From NCBI GenBank assembly GCA_027577415.1, contig JANBQS010000381.1, positions 1-19,375 of the forward strand: a DNA stretch of 19,375 nucleotides, given 5' to 3'. Of this stretch, positions 1 through 8,978 are shown piece by piece. Source of the DNA: Coemansia sp. RSA 922 (taxonomy: Eukaryota; Kickxellomycota; Kickxellomycetes; Kickxellales; Kickxellaceae). A program made the position numbers and the translations under genes. How positions within the stretch are numbered: position 1 is the first letter of the stretch; every line of letters starts with the position of its first letter. The notes under the pieces were generated by a model. That model ran no database searches, was not told the origin of the DNA, and saw only the letters and a program-made list of their open reading frames with translations.

Positions 1-678
1 AGGCAGAATGCTGCTTGCTGGTATAGGTGTTGCGTGAGGTAGAGGTGGGAGAGCTCGAGCCATGCCTCAAAATCGTTTCCGTGCGTGTCTAGGTAAGTGA
101 CTAGCTCGCGTATGGCTAGCGTCGTTTGGCCCTGAGACTTTAGGATCGCGATTAGACGCTTGCTGGCTAGCACGTTAGTTGCGTCCTTTTCTAGCATCTC
201 AGTGTACAGACCCTGTGCTTCGTCGGAGTGGCCCAGTGCCTCCATTACTAGTCCTGAGAGCCGCTTGACGCGCTGCGAATCTTTGAACCGCGTATCGAGA
301 ATAAACAGCACAGACTACAAAATAAAATACCACAGAGTTAGTCGATATACTGGGGGTTGTAAAGTGGCCTGCATTGATTGCAATATGTTGTCGTACTTTT
401 GCCAAGTCTACCTGTCCTTCGTCGAGTGCAGCCAAGATAATCTGCTCATACACCAGCCAAGCTACAATTGTACATAGATCACAATGTTCTTAGTACTCTA
501 ACGACCCTTGCGTATGTCTGTATTAAAAAAGTGTATGGTCAACTAGCTGCGTACCATCGTCTCCGGCCTGAGATACAGAGCGCTTGAGCATTAGAGGCTC
601 GGCCAATTTCAGCACCTCGAACGGACGACGCTCTGATGACTGCCGAATTTCAGCCAAAAGTGCTAGTGAGTTGCTCAT
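1..678 (-). CDS. EMC2: ER membrane protein complex subunit 2 (EMC2), TPR protein, 3' end outside window
   Basis: EMC2 is the cytosolic TPR subunit of the EMC, which inserts membrane proteins into the ER. I read three exons: 678-555, 461-397 and 314 to beyond position 1. Joined, they give a continuous protein of 63 + 104 residues before the window edge. The junctions restore family blocks: GDDAWLVYEQIILAALD (family: GDD.W..YEQ...AALD), then RVKRLSGLVMEALG, then a TPR run ending in QQAAFCL. Splice sites are gtacgc..ttgtag and gtacga..tttgtag. I chose the ATG at 678 because it gives a normal EMC2 N-terminus. The same frame stays open to an ATG at 846, but that extension would add a hydrophobic stretch that a cytosolic subunit should not have. 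The gene diverges from POLG across 278 bp. Identity is sure; the C-terminal half is not visible. Confidence 0.9.
315..396 (-). other. EMC2 intron 2 (82 nt)
   Basis: The donor is gcaaaa|gtacga and the acceptor ttttgtag|tctgtg. Splicing is in phase 0 and joins DLAK to SVLFILDTRFK, which restores the EMC2 helix pattern. Confidence 0.85.
462..554 (-). other. EMC2 intron 1 (93 nt)
   Basis: The donor is gatg|gtacgc and the acceptor ttgtag|ctt on the minus strand. Splicing is in phase 1 and creates the GCT codon in GDDAWLVYEQ. An actaag branch-like site lies inside. Confidence 0.85.
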
Positions 679-956
679 TTCTAAAGATAAGATAGTAAGC
701 GGGAGAGGCAAGGATAAGCAGAGATATAGATAATTGACGGCTATTGTTAGTAGTAGTAATAAAAATACCGAGCGCCAACGCAAAAGACCAAGCAACTTGC
801 TCTTGAGGAGATCAGTTATGGATTGATGATTTTTTGGGCAAAACATAAAGATGATAAAATTTTCATGGTTCTTCGTTTCTTAAGCTCTCTGTATTTCGTG
901 TATATAGTTCTAATTCACTCTCTCCTTTTTTTTTCGTCGCTTTAATTCTTCCCCAA
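679..956. promoter_or_regulatory. Shared divergent promoter region of EMC2 and POLG
   Basis: These 278 bp separate the two start codons. On the POLG side there is a TATATA at 901-906, a nine-T run at 926-934 and a pyrimidine-rich leader up to ccccaaATG. No clear TATA box is seen on the EMC2 side. The role is inferred from position. Confidence 0.5.
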
Positions 957-3900
957 ATGCTGAGCTATCAGCATGTCGTGCGTACTGTCCGTCGACAAGC
1001 TTCAGCTGGCTGCGTGGCCAGGTACTTGATACTACAGCGTCAGTCTTTTAGTAGTGCGGTCGCCACCGAAGCAGAGGCAGTTCCAGAGCGCAAAAACGAA
1101 CTGGACATTCCCATGCTAGCGCCTAAACTACGAAAGAGCATATTCAACCGACAGGAGTTTCCTGGAGCGACCACCGATCAGATCAGGCTATCTATCGACC
1201 ACCTAAAGTTGCAAGACATTTACGGAAAGGAAGGAGAGCCGGTAACCATGGCAGACTTTGAACCACCGCCTCTCGAGGGCGCAACCATCGAGGAGCATTT
1301 CCAGCGTATCGGACAGATTGCCGCCGAGCCCTATCTATCCATGGCCCAAGAATATGCAATGCGGCCCAAGCAACAGTTCCCCAAATTGCCTCCAGAGTCT
1401 GTATGGCAGATGCGTAGTGGATGGACTCGGTACGAAGCTGACGGTACGTGGAGAGCGGTAGATGTACCAGATACGGAGGATCGGGTGCTGGTGTTTGATG
1501 TCGAAGTTTTGGTCCCCGACTCGCCGTATCCTGTGCTAGCGGCAGCAATGTCTGACCGTGTGTGGTATCTCTGGGTCTCGCCATACGTGACGGGTGACTC
1601 GCCTCATGGACGACACTTGATACCGCTTATGCGCTCAGGCCAGCGTACTCCACGTCTGATTATTGGCCACAATATAGGATTTGATCGGGCCAGGATCCAA
1701 GAAGAGCGATTACTTAAACGCGGGCCTCTGGCATTCCTCGATACTATGTCGCTCCACGTATCGGGTGGCGGTCTATGCAACCAGCAGCGACTCTACTGGC
1801 AACGATACTCGCGTGCCAAGCGCGAGAACGACACCGAGTACCTTCAGTTGAACGCTGATACGGGCAAGTTCTTTGACGTAAGCTCGCTCAATAGTCTGAA
1901 GGAAGTTGCTGCGCATTACTGCAAAATCAATATGGATAAATCGAAGCGCGACGTGTTTATGGTGGGGACGTTGCAAGATGTACGCAATGACTTTGCCCAG
2001 CTCGCTGCGTATTGCGCCATGGACGTTGAGATTACTCGCAAGGTCTATGCCAAAGTCTTCCCAGAATATAGACAAAAGTGCCCCCACCCAGTATCGTTTG
2101 CTGGTATGCTGACTATGCTCGAAGGGTACTTGCCTGTTGATCGGTCGTGGCCCGAGTATATTCGTCGTAGCGAGGAGCTTCTGGGTGAGCTGACTGAGAA
2201 CGTTGGAGCCAAGCTAAGGGAGTTGGCGGAGAGTGCACTCAAGGAGCCTGCGCCACTCGACGATCCCTGGCTTAAAAACCTCGATTGGACCGTTGAGCAG
2301 CTAAAATTTACCAAGCCAAAGTTCAAGGCAGACGGCAAAACCTATGCCAAGGGCGGCGAGCCTCGGCCGTATTCCAAGCAAACGATGGTAGGGTATCCCA
2401 AATGGTATCGCGATCTGTGGGATACCAAGCTTGGGCGCCCGCAGATCACAGTTCGCACACGAGTGGCTCCGTATTTGCTCAAGCTCAAGTGGCTAGGCTA
2501 CCCACTATACTACTCTAGCTTGCACGGGTGGACGTTTCGCGTTCCACTTGGCGACTATCATCAGTCGCTGCAGCAAGAGACCAGCGATGTTGCCGTAGCC
2601 AAAGACCGCAAGAATGTGCTGCCATCGTTTAAAAACATGCGCGTGCTAGAGTTCCCCGCCAATGTGATAGATCCGGACTATGAGCGAACTCCAGTCGAAG
2701 ATCGAGATGGCGTATACTTTAAGGTGCCGCATTCGGATGGTGAGGCTGCTAATTGCGGAAACCCACTGGCCAAGGGGTACCAGACGGCAATCGAAGACGG
2801 CACACTGTCATCGACCTACGCCATGGCCAAGGAGGCAATGGATATGAACGCCATGTGTTCGTACTGGATCAGCGCACGCGAGCGTATCAAGTCGCAGTTT
2901 GTCGTGTGGAACAGCGACGCATCCGATGCCTTTACTGGCCAGCCACTCGACCTGGGCCTGCCGCCTAATGAGCTGCAGATGGGTGTCATCTTGCCTATGG
3001 TCGTACCTATGGGCACCGTCACGCGTCGGGCCGTCGAGTCAACGTGGATGACTGCGTCCAATGCAAAAAAGAACCGACTGGGCTCTGAACTAAAATCCAT
3101 GGTAAAGTGTCCAACTGGATACAGGTTTGTTGGAGCTGACGTTGATTCGGAGGAACTGTGGATATCGGCGCTTATCGGCGACTCACAGTTTCGGATGCAT
3201 GGCGCGACAGCATTTGGCTGGATGACTTTGCAAGGAACCAAGGCTGCAGGCACCGACTTGCACTCAAACACGGCACGCATCTTGGGAATCAGTCGTGGTA
3301 GCGCCAAAGTATTCAACTACGGGCGTATCTACGGCGCTGGAGTCAAATACGCCATGAGCTTGCTCTTGCAATTCAACCCCGACATGACTGAGGCTGAGGC
3401 TAGGGAGAAGGCTGAGCGGCTCTATGTCTCCACAAAGGGCACCAACATGCGCAACGCGCGGCTCTTTGGCAGAGCCTTTTGGCATGGCGGAACCGAAAGC
3501 TACATGTTTAACCAACTCGAACAAATTGCTACCGCCGATGACCCGCGCACGCCTGCGCTGGGATGTGGCATTACCGAGGCGCTCAAGAAGAAGGTCACTG
3601 GTAGCCGGTTCATGACCTCGCGCGTCAACTGGGTTGTTCAGAGCTCGGGTGTCGACTACTTGCACCTCCTCCTTGTTTCGATGACTTACTTGGCTCGCCG
3701 TTACAGTATTGACGTGCGCTTTGTTATTTCGGTGCACGATGAAATCAGGTATATGGTTCCAGAGTGCGATGTGCCGCGAGCTGAACTGGCACTACAGGTC
3801 GCTAATCTCTGGGTCCGGTCTCTGTTCAGCTATCGGATGGGCATTGAGGATCTGCCTCAGAGCGTCGCCTTCTTTTCAGCAGTTGATATCGATACCACAT

Positions 3901-4334
3901 TGCGCAAGGAGGTCGATATGGAATGTGTGACGCCAACAAATCCAACGCCTATCCCGCCAGGCATTAGCCATACTATTCTCGATACTCTTGCTGCTACTAA
4001 TGGTGGAAGTCTGGAGCCGTCGGAGGAGCGTTTGAGTGCCGAGTTTATGCTTGTAGACCACTCGCTTTATCCTGCTCCGTCAACTGATAGTGCGCCAGCT
4101 CCGTCACTTTCTTCTCAGGCTGTCATGGGCGAACCTGACTCTGTCTGGCTTACGTCGCAAATGCTCGGTGAGGGCAAGGATATTTCAAAGCTGCTCTCAG
4201 ATGCCAAACGAGCTGCTGTTGTTCAGCCCCGATCCGCAACATCTAGAGCGCGAGTGTCATCAAAACCCTCGTCTGGATATTCTGAGAGCAAGCGTGTTGT
4301 TTTGAAGGGAAAGACATACACTGTCGTTATGTAG
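957..4334 (+). CDS. MIP1: Mitochondrial DNA polymerase gamma catalytic subunit (POLG/MIP1), family A
   Basis: This enzyme replicates and proofreads mitochondrial DNA in the matrix. The protein is 1125 residues without introns. Residues 1-40 form a basic, Ser/Ala-rich presequence with no acidic residue before E38, as expected for matrix import. The exonuclease carries Exo I (FDVEV, D181/E183), Exo II (GHNIGFD, D243) and Exo III (YCAMD, Y352/D356). The polymerase carries motif A (GADVDSEELW, D728), motif B (R780, K784, Y788 in RGSAKVFNYG) and motif C (VHDE, H927-D928), so all catalytic residues are present. After about residue 990 comes a Pro/Ser/Thr-rich tail of about 135 residues, like the C-terminal extension of fungal Mip1 and absent from animal enzymes. 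The ATG at 957 sits behind a pyrimidine-rich leader. It diverges from EMC2. Confidence 0.97.
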   Translation: MLSYQHVVRTVRRQASAGCVARYLILQRQSFSSAVATEAEAVPERKNELDIPMLAPKLRKSIFNRQEFPGATTDQIRLSIDHLKLQDIYGKEGEPVTMADFEPPPLEGATIEEHFQRIGQIAAEPYLSMAQEYAMRPKQQFPKLPPESVWQMRSGWTRYEADGTWRAVDVPDTEDRVLVFDVEVLVPDSPYPVLAAAMSDRVWYLWVSPYVTGDSPHGRHLIPLMRSGQRTPRLIIGHNIGFDRARIQEERLLKRGPLAFLDTMSLHVSGGGLCNQQRLYWQRYSRAKRENDTEYLQLNADTGKFFDVSSLNSLKEVAAHYCKINMDKSKRDVFMVGTLQDVRNDFAQLAAYCAMDVEITRKVYAKVFPEYRQKCPHPVSFAGMLTMLEGYLPVDRSWPEYIRRSEELLGELTENVGAKLRELAESALKEPAPLDDPWLKNLDWTVEQLKFTKPKFKADGKTYAKGGEPRPYSKQTMVGYPKWYRDLWDTKLGRPQITVRTRVAPYLLKLKWLGYPLYYSSLHGWTFRVPLGDYHQSLQQETSDVAVAKDRKNVLPSFKNMRVLEFPANVIDPDYERTPVEDRDGVYFKVPHSDGEAANCGNPLAKGYQTAIEDGTLSSTYAMAKEAMDMNAMCSYWISARERIKSQFVVWNSDASDAFTGQPLDLGLPPNELQMGVILPMVVPMGTVTRRAVESTWMTASNAKKNRLGSELKSMVKCPTGYRFVGADVDSEELWISALIGDSQFRMHGATAFGWMTLQGTKAAGTDLHSNTARILGISRGSAKVFNYGRIYGAGVKYAMSLLLQFNPDMTEAEAREKAERLYVSTKGTNMRNARLFGRAFWHGGTESYMFNQLEQIATADDPRTPALGCGITEALKKKVTGSRFMTSRVNWVVQSSGVDYLHLLLVSMTYLARRYSIDVRFVISVHDEIRYMVPECDVPRAELALQVANLWVRSLFSYRMGIEDLPQSVAFFSAVDIDTTLRKEVDMECVTPTNPTPIPPGISHTILDTLAATNGGSLEPSEERLSAEFMLVDHSLYPAPSTDSAPAPSLSSQAVMGEPDSVWLTSQMLGEGKDISKLLSDAKRAAVVQPRSATSRARVSSKPSSGYSESKRVVLKGKTYTVVM

Positions 4335-4590
4335 TAGTTGTATAGAACAATGTAAATTAAACTACAACCATCATTGCTTGATTCAATTAGCACTTTGTGT
4401 TAAAAGGTGGCGGCTGTTGCTGACATATCTTTAAAAAACTTGTCGAGATGGTTACTAAGCGAGTATTGCACAATTACTTAGAGCGAGAAGGATGCGGGGA
4501 TTCGCAAATGCACCTACTAGCATATTTGATATGAGGGATATGCTGACATGCAGCTTACAAATGTCAACCTCCCCCCCTCGTCCTCTTCCC

Positions 4591-4617
4591 ACGCTTAGAC
4601 ACGCTCAGACACGCTCG
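4591..4617 (+). repeat. 10-bp tandem repeat, about 2.7 copies, upstream of a TATA box
   Basis: Consecutive units read acgcttagac, acgctcagac and acgctcg; the first two differ at one base. The array ends 33 bp before TATAAA and may be a cluster of binding sites. Confidence 0.7.
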
Positions 4618-4650
4618 TATATTTTCCAATATCACATACTGGCCTTTACG

Positions 4651-4656
4651 TATAAA
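4651..4656 (+). promoter_or_regulatory. TATA box of the NmrA-like gene
   Basis: TATAAA lies 110 bp upstream of the ATG, with CCAAT 20 bp before it and a CT-rich stretch after it where transcription could begin. Confidence 0.5.
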
Positions 4657-4765
4657 TGACGACGTCTCCCAGTTCTCAACTTTCAAACTTTCAATATCAA
4701 CATACCTTCCACTCACCCACTCTTTATCCATACAGCTCCAAGGCCAATATCTTTTTTTTGACAAT

Positions 4766-5725
4766 ATGTCTGCTGCCAAGCTCATTCCCGCCTTCCGCCG
4801 TGTTGCTCTTATTGGCGGATCTGGTCCGATGCCAGCCTGTTTCATCCAGGCCTTTAAGCAAGCCGGTGACGAATTTGAGGTCACTATTCTAACGCGCAAG
4901 GAGAGCCTCAAGGTCACTGAGAAGGCTGTAACTGGATACCCGCAGTTCCACGTGGCCCCTGTCGACTATAGCAACGAAGACGAGCTGTTCAAGATCCTCA
5001 GTAGACAACAGGTCATCATCAGTTTGCTAACTCCGGCGGGAATGCAAACGCAAGAGACGATCATCCGTGTTGCGCGTGCTGCTGGTGTTAAATGGTTCTT
5101 GCCGTCTGAGTTTGGCCTCGATCTCAGTGTACCTGCTAACAGCGAAATACCCTTATTTGTGGGCAAGATTGCTGCGAGAAACGCGCTAGAAAAGCAAGCC
5201 ACAAGGTCAGAGGGAATGGCGTACACCTATGTTGTGACTGGCGCGTTTGCTGACATGTTTGTTGACCCGTTCCATGACTGGGATACCGAAAACTACACTG
5301 TCGTTGTTCCCGATGCTGGTAACCAAGGTCAGAGCAAGATTTCGTTCACTACACGTCAGGATGTCGCTTACTACACGTTGGCTGTGTTGCGTCGGTTCGA
5401 TCAGTTCAAGAACAAGACTGCTCGTGTGGCTTCGTTCACTGCCTCTTATGCCGATTGGGTTGCGGCCATTAAGAGCGTGAGTGGTGTAAAGTATACACCG
5501 ACTTATGAGCCACTTGCCGTGCTCGAGCGCCGCATGGTTTCTGCCGCTGCCGCTGCTGCCAAGGATCCTACTACTATCGATTTCAAGTACATCGCTGACC
5601 AGCTTCACGTTGCTATGGCCACTGGCCGTGGACAGCTAGATGTCGACGGCAAGAAACTCGACTCTGACGATATGCCCGAGGTCTCACCAACTCCTCTGGC
5701 AGCCATCGTCGCTGACATAAATTAA
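4766..5725 (+). CDS. NmrA-like / isoflavone reductase-like NAD(P)-binding protein
   Basis: This is an atypical short-chain dehydrogenase of 319 residues, the usual length for the NmrA/PCBER-like group. The Rossmann fold starts at RRVALIGGSGPMP (11-23), followed by a TILTRKES strand and turn (40-47) of the kind that in this group contacts NADP. The family block WFLPSEFG is at 110-117 and a lysine in FVGKIAARN (K134) sits where reductases of this type carry their catalytic Lys. The third glycine of the usual GxxGxxG is proline here. Members are either reductases of small aromatic or alkaloid-type substrates or redox sensors that bind NADP without catalysis; the sequence does not decide. No signal peptide or membrane segment is seen, so it is probably cytosolic. 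It converges on the Myb-repeat gene with 61 bp between stop codons. Confidence 0.88.
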   Translation: MSAAKLIPAFRRVALIGGSGPMPACFIQAFKQAGDEFEVTILTRKESLKVTEKAVTGYPQFHVAPVDYSNEDELFKILSRQQVIISLLTPAGMQTQETIIRVARAAGVKWFLPSEFGLDLSVPANSEIPLFVGKIAARNALEKQATRSEGMAYTYVVTGAFADMFVDPFHDWDTENYTVVVPDAGNQGQSKISFTTRQDVAYYTLAVLRRFDQFKNKTARVASFTASYADWVAAIKSVSGVKYTPTYEPLAVLERRMVSAAAAAAKDPTTIDFKYIADQLHVAMATGRGQLDVDGKKLDSDDMPEVSPTPLAAIVADIN

Positions 5726-5786
5726 GAACAAAGTTGAAGAATGTCTTGAATATTTTTCTTTTATAAATTCTGACACAATTTCTAGG

Positions 5787-8267
5787 TTACACCTTTGACA
5801 CGCGAGGCAAAACGCCCTTTCTCTTAATTTTGCGGACCTTGTCACTGCACTGTTGTGCGCTCTTGGTGCCTACTACTTTGCTAAAATACTCTGGGTCGAA
5901 CTTCGAATCGCTGCTTTGTGCATAGTCAACCAACTTGAGAGTCTCCTCATCTGTCCACCTTGATGGGAACAGCTTGTTACTCAAGCTGCTCAAGCGACTC
6001 ACCAAAGAGACTCGAGGCACATCCAACTCCTTCGCCGTGAGCTTGACAGTTGTCTGACCTGTTGCGATGCGATTAGCCAGATCGTTATAGTCGATGCCGC
6101 GTAATTTCGTCCGGTAGTGTGGATGGGCTGCAATGCGCCAAGCAACTTTGGAATAGTAGCCGCTTCTATTACAAAGGCCTAGTTGTCTGCGGATTTTGCC
6201 AATGATCTCGACGACAGGGTACTTTCCAGCATACTCGTCTATAAGCCTGGATATCTCTTCCAGTTCGTCGGCAGAGATGGGGATCTGTACCTGCTTTGAC
6301 GACGGGTGTACTTTCAGGGCACTATACACACTGTGGAGTGAAAGCGTGGGAGACAAGTGTCGGGCAACCTCTTTTAAAGTCAGTCCCTGAGCCCTGAGCG
6401 CAGAGGCCCGCTCATAGTCAGCCCTGGTCCACTTGAACTTGCCCTGTAGTATGTCGTGTATGCGGATACAGTCTTCCATGGCAACCCACATATAGTTCGA
6501 CACGGCTCGATAGTTGACCGGTGTTGGGACTGGATAGTGCTCCTTGATAAAACTCGTCATGCGGTCGACCATGTCCTGGAAAAGCGAATCCAGACCGTAC
6601 TGCCAACCGACCTTGTAGACGTCGTACTGGCTGAGCTCAAGACACTCGCGTAGGCCAAGCTCTGTTGCTTGACTAACTTGCGACCAGTCAACAGCACCAC
6701 TCGACTCGAACTGCCTTTGAACCTCACTAGTCACAAGGCTCTCTTTGTCATCCATAACTTGCATGTGCCTACGACTACGATTTACAACAGCAACCCGAAC
6801 TTGGCACGCTTTCACTGAGCGACCAAGCGACTTGCTAACGAGCTCCCATCTGACGGCCGTATTCATCCCTAGCCCATCGACCATCTTCGACAGAGTGTCG
6901 TCGTCTGCTGCAGACCAATGTGTCTTTGGAAGAGTGTTGTCTCTTCGCCTCCGAGCTATAATTGACAAAAAGAACATTCAGTGCAGGCATAAACTACATA
7001 TTTCTAAGGCCGTTTGCGATTACTTACCTGAGGCTCCAGCTCTAGCCAATTTAGCTTGGCATGGCCGTGGTGATCTCAATCCTAAAGGCTTGGCTGCCTC
7101 TTGTGGTTTGACACCAGAGTCGATAAGGCGCTGAATCCGGCGAGTCTCGTCTACAGTCCAAACAGAGTGATAACCCTCGTCTCCGCCATACTTGACCCAG
7201 TTGTACTGAGCCCTGGATGGGAGCACGCCCAATGCCTCGCCAACACGGCCCCAGTCCTCGCCGTACTCAGCTACTAACTCTCGTAGTCTGGTCATCTGGT
7301 CCAGACTAATGGAGTGCATTTCAAGTTCACTAGTGTATAAACGGCAGAAATTGCGAATGTCCCTCAATGGCCTAGCTGGTAACCCATGCTTGATAATGTC
7401 CACCAACTCCGATCTAGATGTCGACTCTACATGTTGTTCGATCAGGTCCTTCGTTCGCTCGCGCTCAGCGTCAGTCCATTCCGCAGTAAGCTCATCAACC
7501 GTCCCTCCATTCAGCTTCGACTTTAGCCTGTAATATCTGTCCATTAGCGAAGTGACATTTGAGTACTGCAGAAAATACTGGTGGATATCCTTCCACCTCA
7601 TTTTAGAGTCGCGAAACTCGCATATACGCCGATAGCCCACTTCATTAAGCGGACTGCTAAATGTACCCAGGCCTACGCGCTGACATTCCAAATAGTCGAC
7701 GTTCATATAGACACCAGCACACTTCCAGTCAACAGTAGAATCACCCACGTAGTTAGCCGCTATAAACTGCCTCAGCCTTTCCATATCAGTCTTTGACCAG
7801 CCGCCATAGATCTTGATCAGCGAGCGAGGCTGTATCGTCGAGTTTGAGACGTCGAAAAGATCCAAGCACTCAATGAGCGGAGTGTTTAACTCGCTAGCGA
7901 CGGCCTCCCAATCGCACCGACCTAATGCATTGTCAAAGTGCCGCTCCGCAGCCCTGGTCGTCAACACGCTCTTTTGCTGTCTGCCCTGAGCGTCAACTTC
8001 CGCCTGGTTGCAAATACTCTGTAACGCGTCAACGGAAAGGCGATATTTTGCGGCCAGCGGATACCACGGAATCGATTTATCGACTTGCTGGAGTAAGTGA
8101 ATCTCTTCGACAATGGCCTTTTGAATGTCGGCGCTTGGTCTAACTGGTGAATGATTACTGAGGTGTCTGGTAAGCAACAAAGTTTGCAGTAGCGAGTGCC
8201 GTTGTCGACTCGTAAATTCAAATGCTTTGTAAGTGGCGGACAGCCAAAAGGCTCTTTGAGCAAGCAT
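5787..8267 (-). CDS. Multi-repeat Myb/SANT-like protein, two exons, possible mitochondrial presequence
   Basis: Exon 1 (8267-7028) and exon 2 (6955-5787) join across a 72-nt intron to encode 802 residues. Several stretches have the Trp-x(n)-helix-turn-helix look of SANT/Myb repeats: about 157-198, 263-300, 320-360, 370-409, 426-477, 588-627 and 746-792 (RWTDEETLKLVDYA). A segment of about 145 residues occurs twice, near 106-250 and 490-627, each beginning with a DW..V......ECL.L pattern. Residues 1-38 (MLAQRAFWLSATYKAF...) are basic, hydroxylated and free of acid except E17, and end in RHLS, as mitochondrial presequences do. Such repeats usually bind DNA. A nuclear regulator is the default reading, while the N-terminus suggests mitochondrial DNA or RNA; I cannot decide. 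It resembles expanded Myb-like families of early-diverging fungi, but I recognise no named orthologue. Confidence 0.8.
6956..7027 (-). other. Intron of the Myb-repeat gene (72 nt)
   Basis: The donor is cctcag|gtaagt, nearly ideal, and the acceptor caattatag|ctcgg. Splicing is in phase 1 and makes one GCT codon between GAS and RRRRDN. Without splicing the upstream frame stops three codons later. Confidence 0.92.
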
Positions 8268-8588
8268 TAAAACGAATTAAAGTGTACAAAAATATAAATA
8301 TAAAATATAGAGCAAAACTGAGTAAAGCTGAGAAACGCGTCTCTTGGATTTTTCTAAACACAACCCTTGATCATCAATCTCAGGTGGTCTTCATAAATCA
8401 AATCACTGTGGCATTTACGAGACCATTACCATCTAGCCAACCTATCAATTACACGGTACCTGTGTTGGTGTCTAACCTGCCCTTTCATTTGCTTTGGTCA
8501 CTTGGGATTGCTGATGGTATACTCGTTTGTGTATGCCGCTGGATATCAGATCTCTAACAAACAGCTTTGCCTACGAAAGCTTACTTTA

Positions 8589-8612
8589 ACCTGGTGTATA
8601 ATTTAACCAGGT
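8589..8612. repeat. Inverted repeat, 7-bp arms, 10-nt loop
   Basis: ACCTGGT at 8589-8595 is matched by ACCAGGT at 8606-8612 with an AT-rich loop. It is not followed by a T run, so it is not a Pol III-type terminator. The function is unknown. Confidence 0.6.
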
Positions 8613-8765
8613 ATATTCCTGCCCAAAGTGCTTGGCCCACTGGGGGTCGGAAGGGATGTACATTATCTTTGTTCTTTAGAATACTGTATTTTCACGTTTG
8701 TTAATAAATGGCTAAACTAGCCGCTCAAACATTTACAGCCCTGTTCCCTTAAACCTAACTGATAA

Positions 8766-8978
8766 TTACGGGGACAGAGAAAATGGCAGTGACAACAGAG
8801 GCGACAAAGGAGGTGGAGGCAAATATTTTTTGATACGAACTGGGCCAAATATTGTGGCTGACTTAAATAAAGTGAAGAGTGGTGGGCCAGAGGCGATGGC
8901 GGCAGTAACAAAGTCAAAAAGTAATGTGACTAGAACAAAGATAAATATGAGACCAACAGAGAACATGAATTGTGCCAT
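8766..8978 (-). CDS. Doubtful 70-codon ORF, small hydrophobic protein
   Basis: From an ATG at 8978 the frame encodes about 70 residues. A hydrophobic helix (FSVGLIFIFVLVTLLFDFV) is followed by a second weaker apolar stretch and a Pro/Leu/Ser-rich tail. Synonymous positions vary freely, which gives it a coding look, but length and composition can arise by chance in AT-rich DNA. I recognise no family. It could be a small membrane protein, the remnant of a larger one, or noise. Confidence 0.22.
   Translation of the reverse strand: MAQFMFSVGLIFIFVLVTLLFDFVTAAIASGPPLFTLFKSATIFGPVRIKKYLPPPPLSPLLSLPFSLSP

Larger units (their letters stand above)
4335..4765 (+). promoter_or_regulatory. Intergenic region: POLG 3' end and NmrA-like promoter
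   Basis: The first part is the AT-rich POLG 3' flank (aatgtaaattaaac). Nearer the reductase lie a C-rich tract at 4571-4577, a 10-bp tandem repeat at 4591-4617, CCAAT at 4626-4630, TATAAA at 4651-4656 and an eight-T run at 4752-4759. I see no gene in it. Confidence 0.55.

Noticed and set aside
523..846. N-terminal extension of EMC2 from an ATG at 846
   Set aside because: The added 56 residues are hydrophobic and AT-driven, while EMC2 is cytosolic and its homologous region starts at the ATG at 678.
2816..3737. Long minus-strand ORFs inside POLG
   Set aside because: They are antisense shadows of a protein whose catalytic motifs are all on the plus strand.
6745..7134. Plus-strand ORF across the Myb-gene intron
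   Set aside because: It overlaps both exons in antisense and has no features, while the minus-strand splice junction is strong.
8222..8557. 111-codon plus-strand ORF upstream of the Myb-repeat gene
   Set aside because: It overlaps the start of the Myb-repeat gene, has no recognisable motif and its composition follows the AT-rich DNA.
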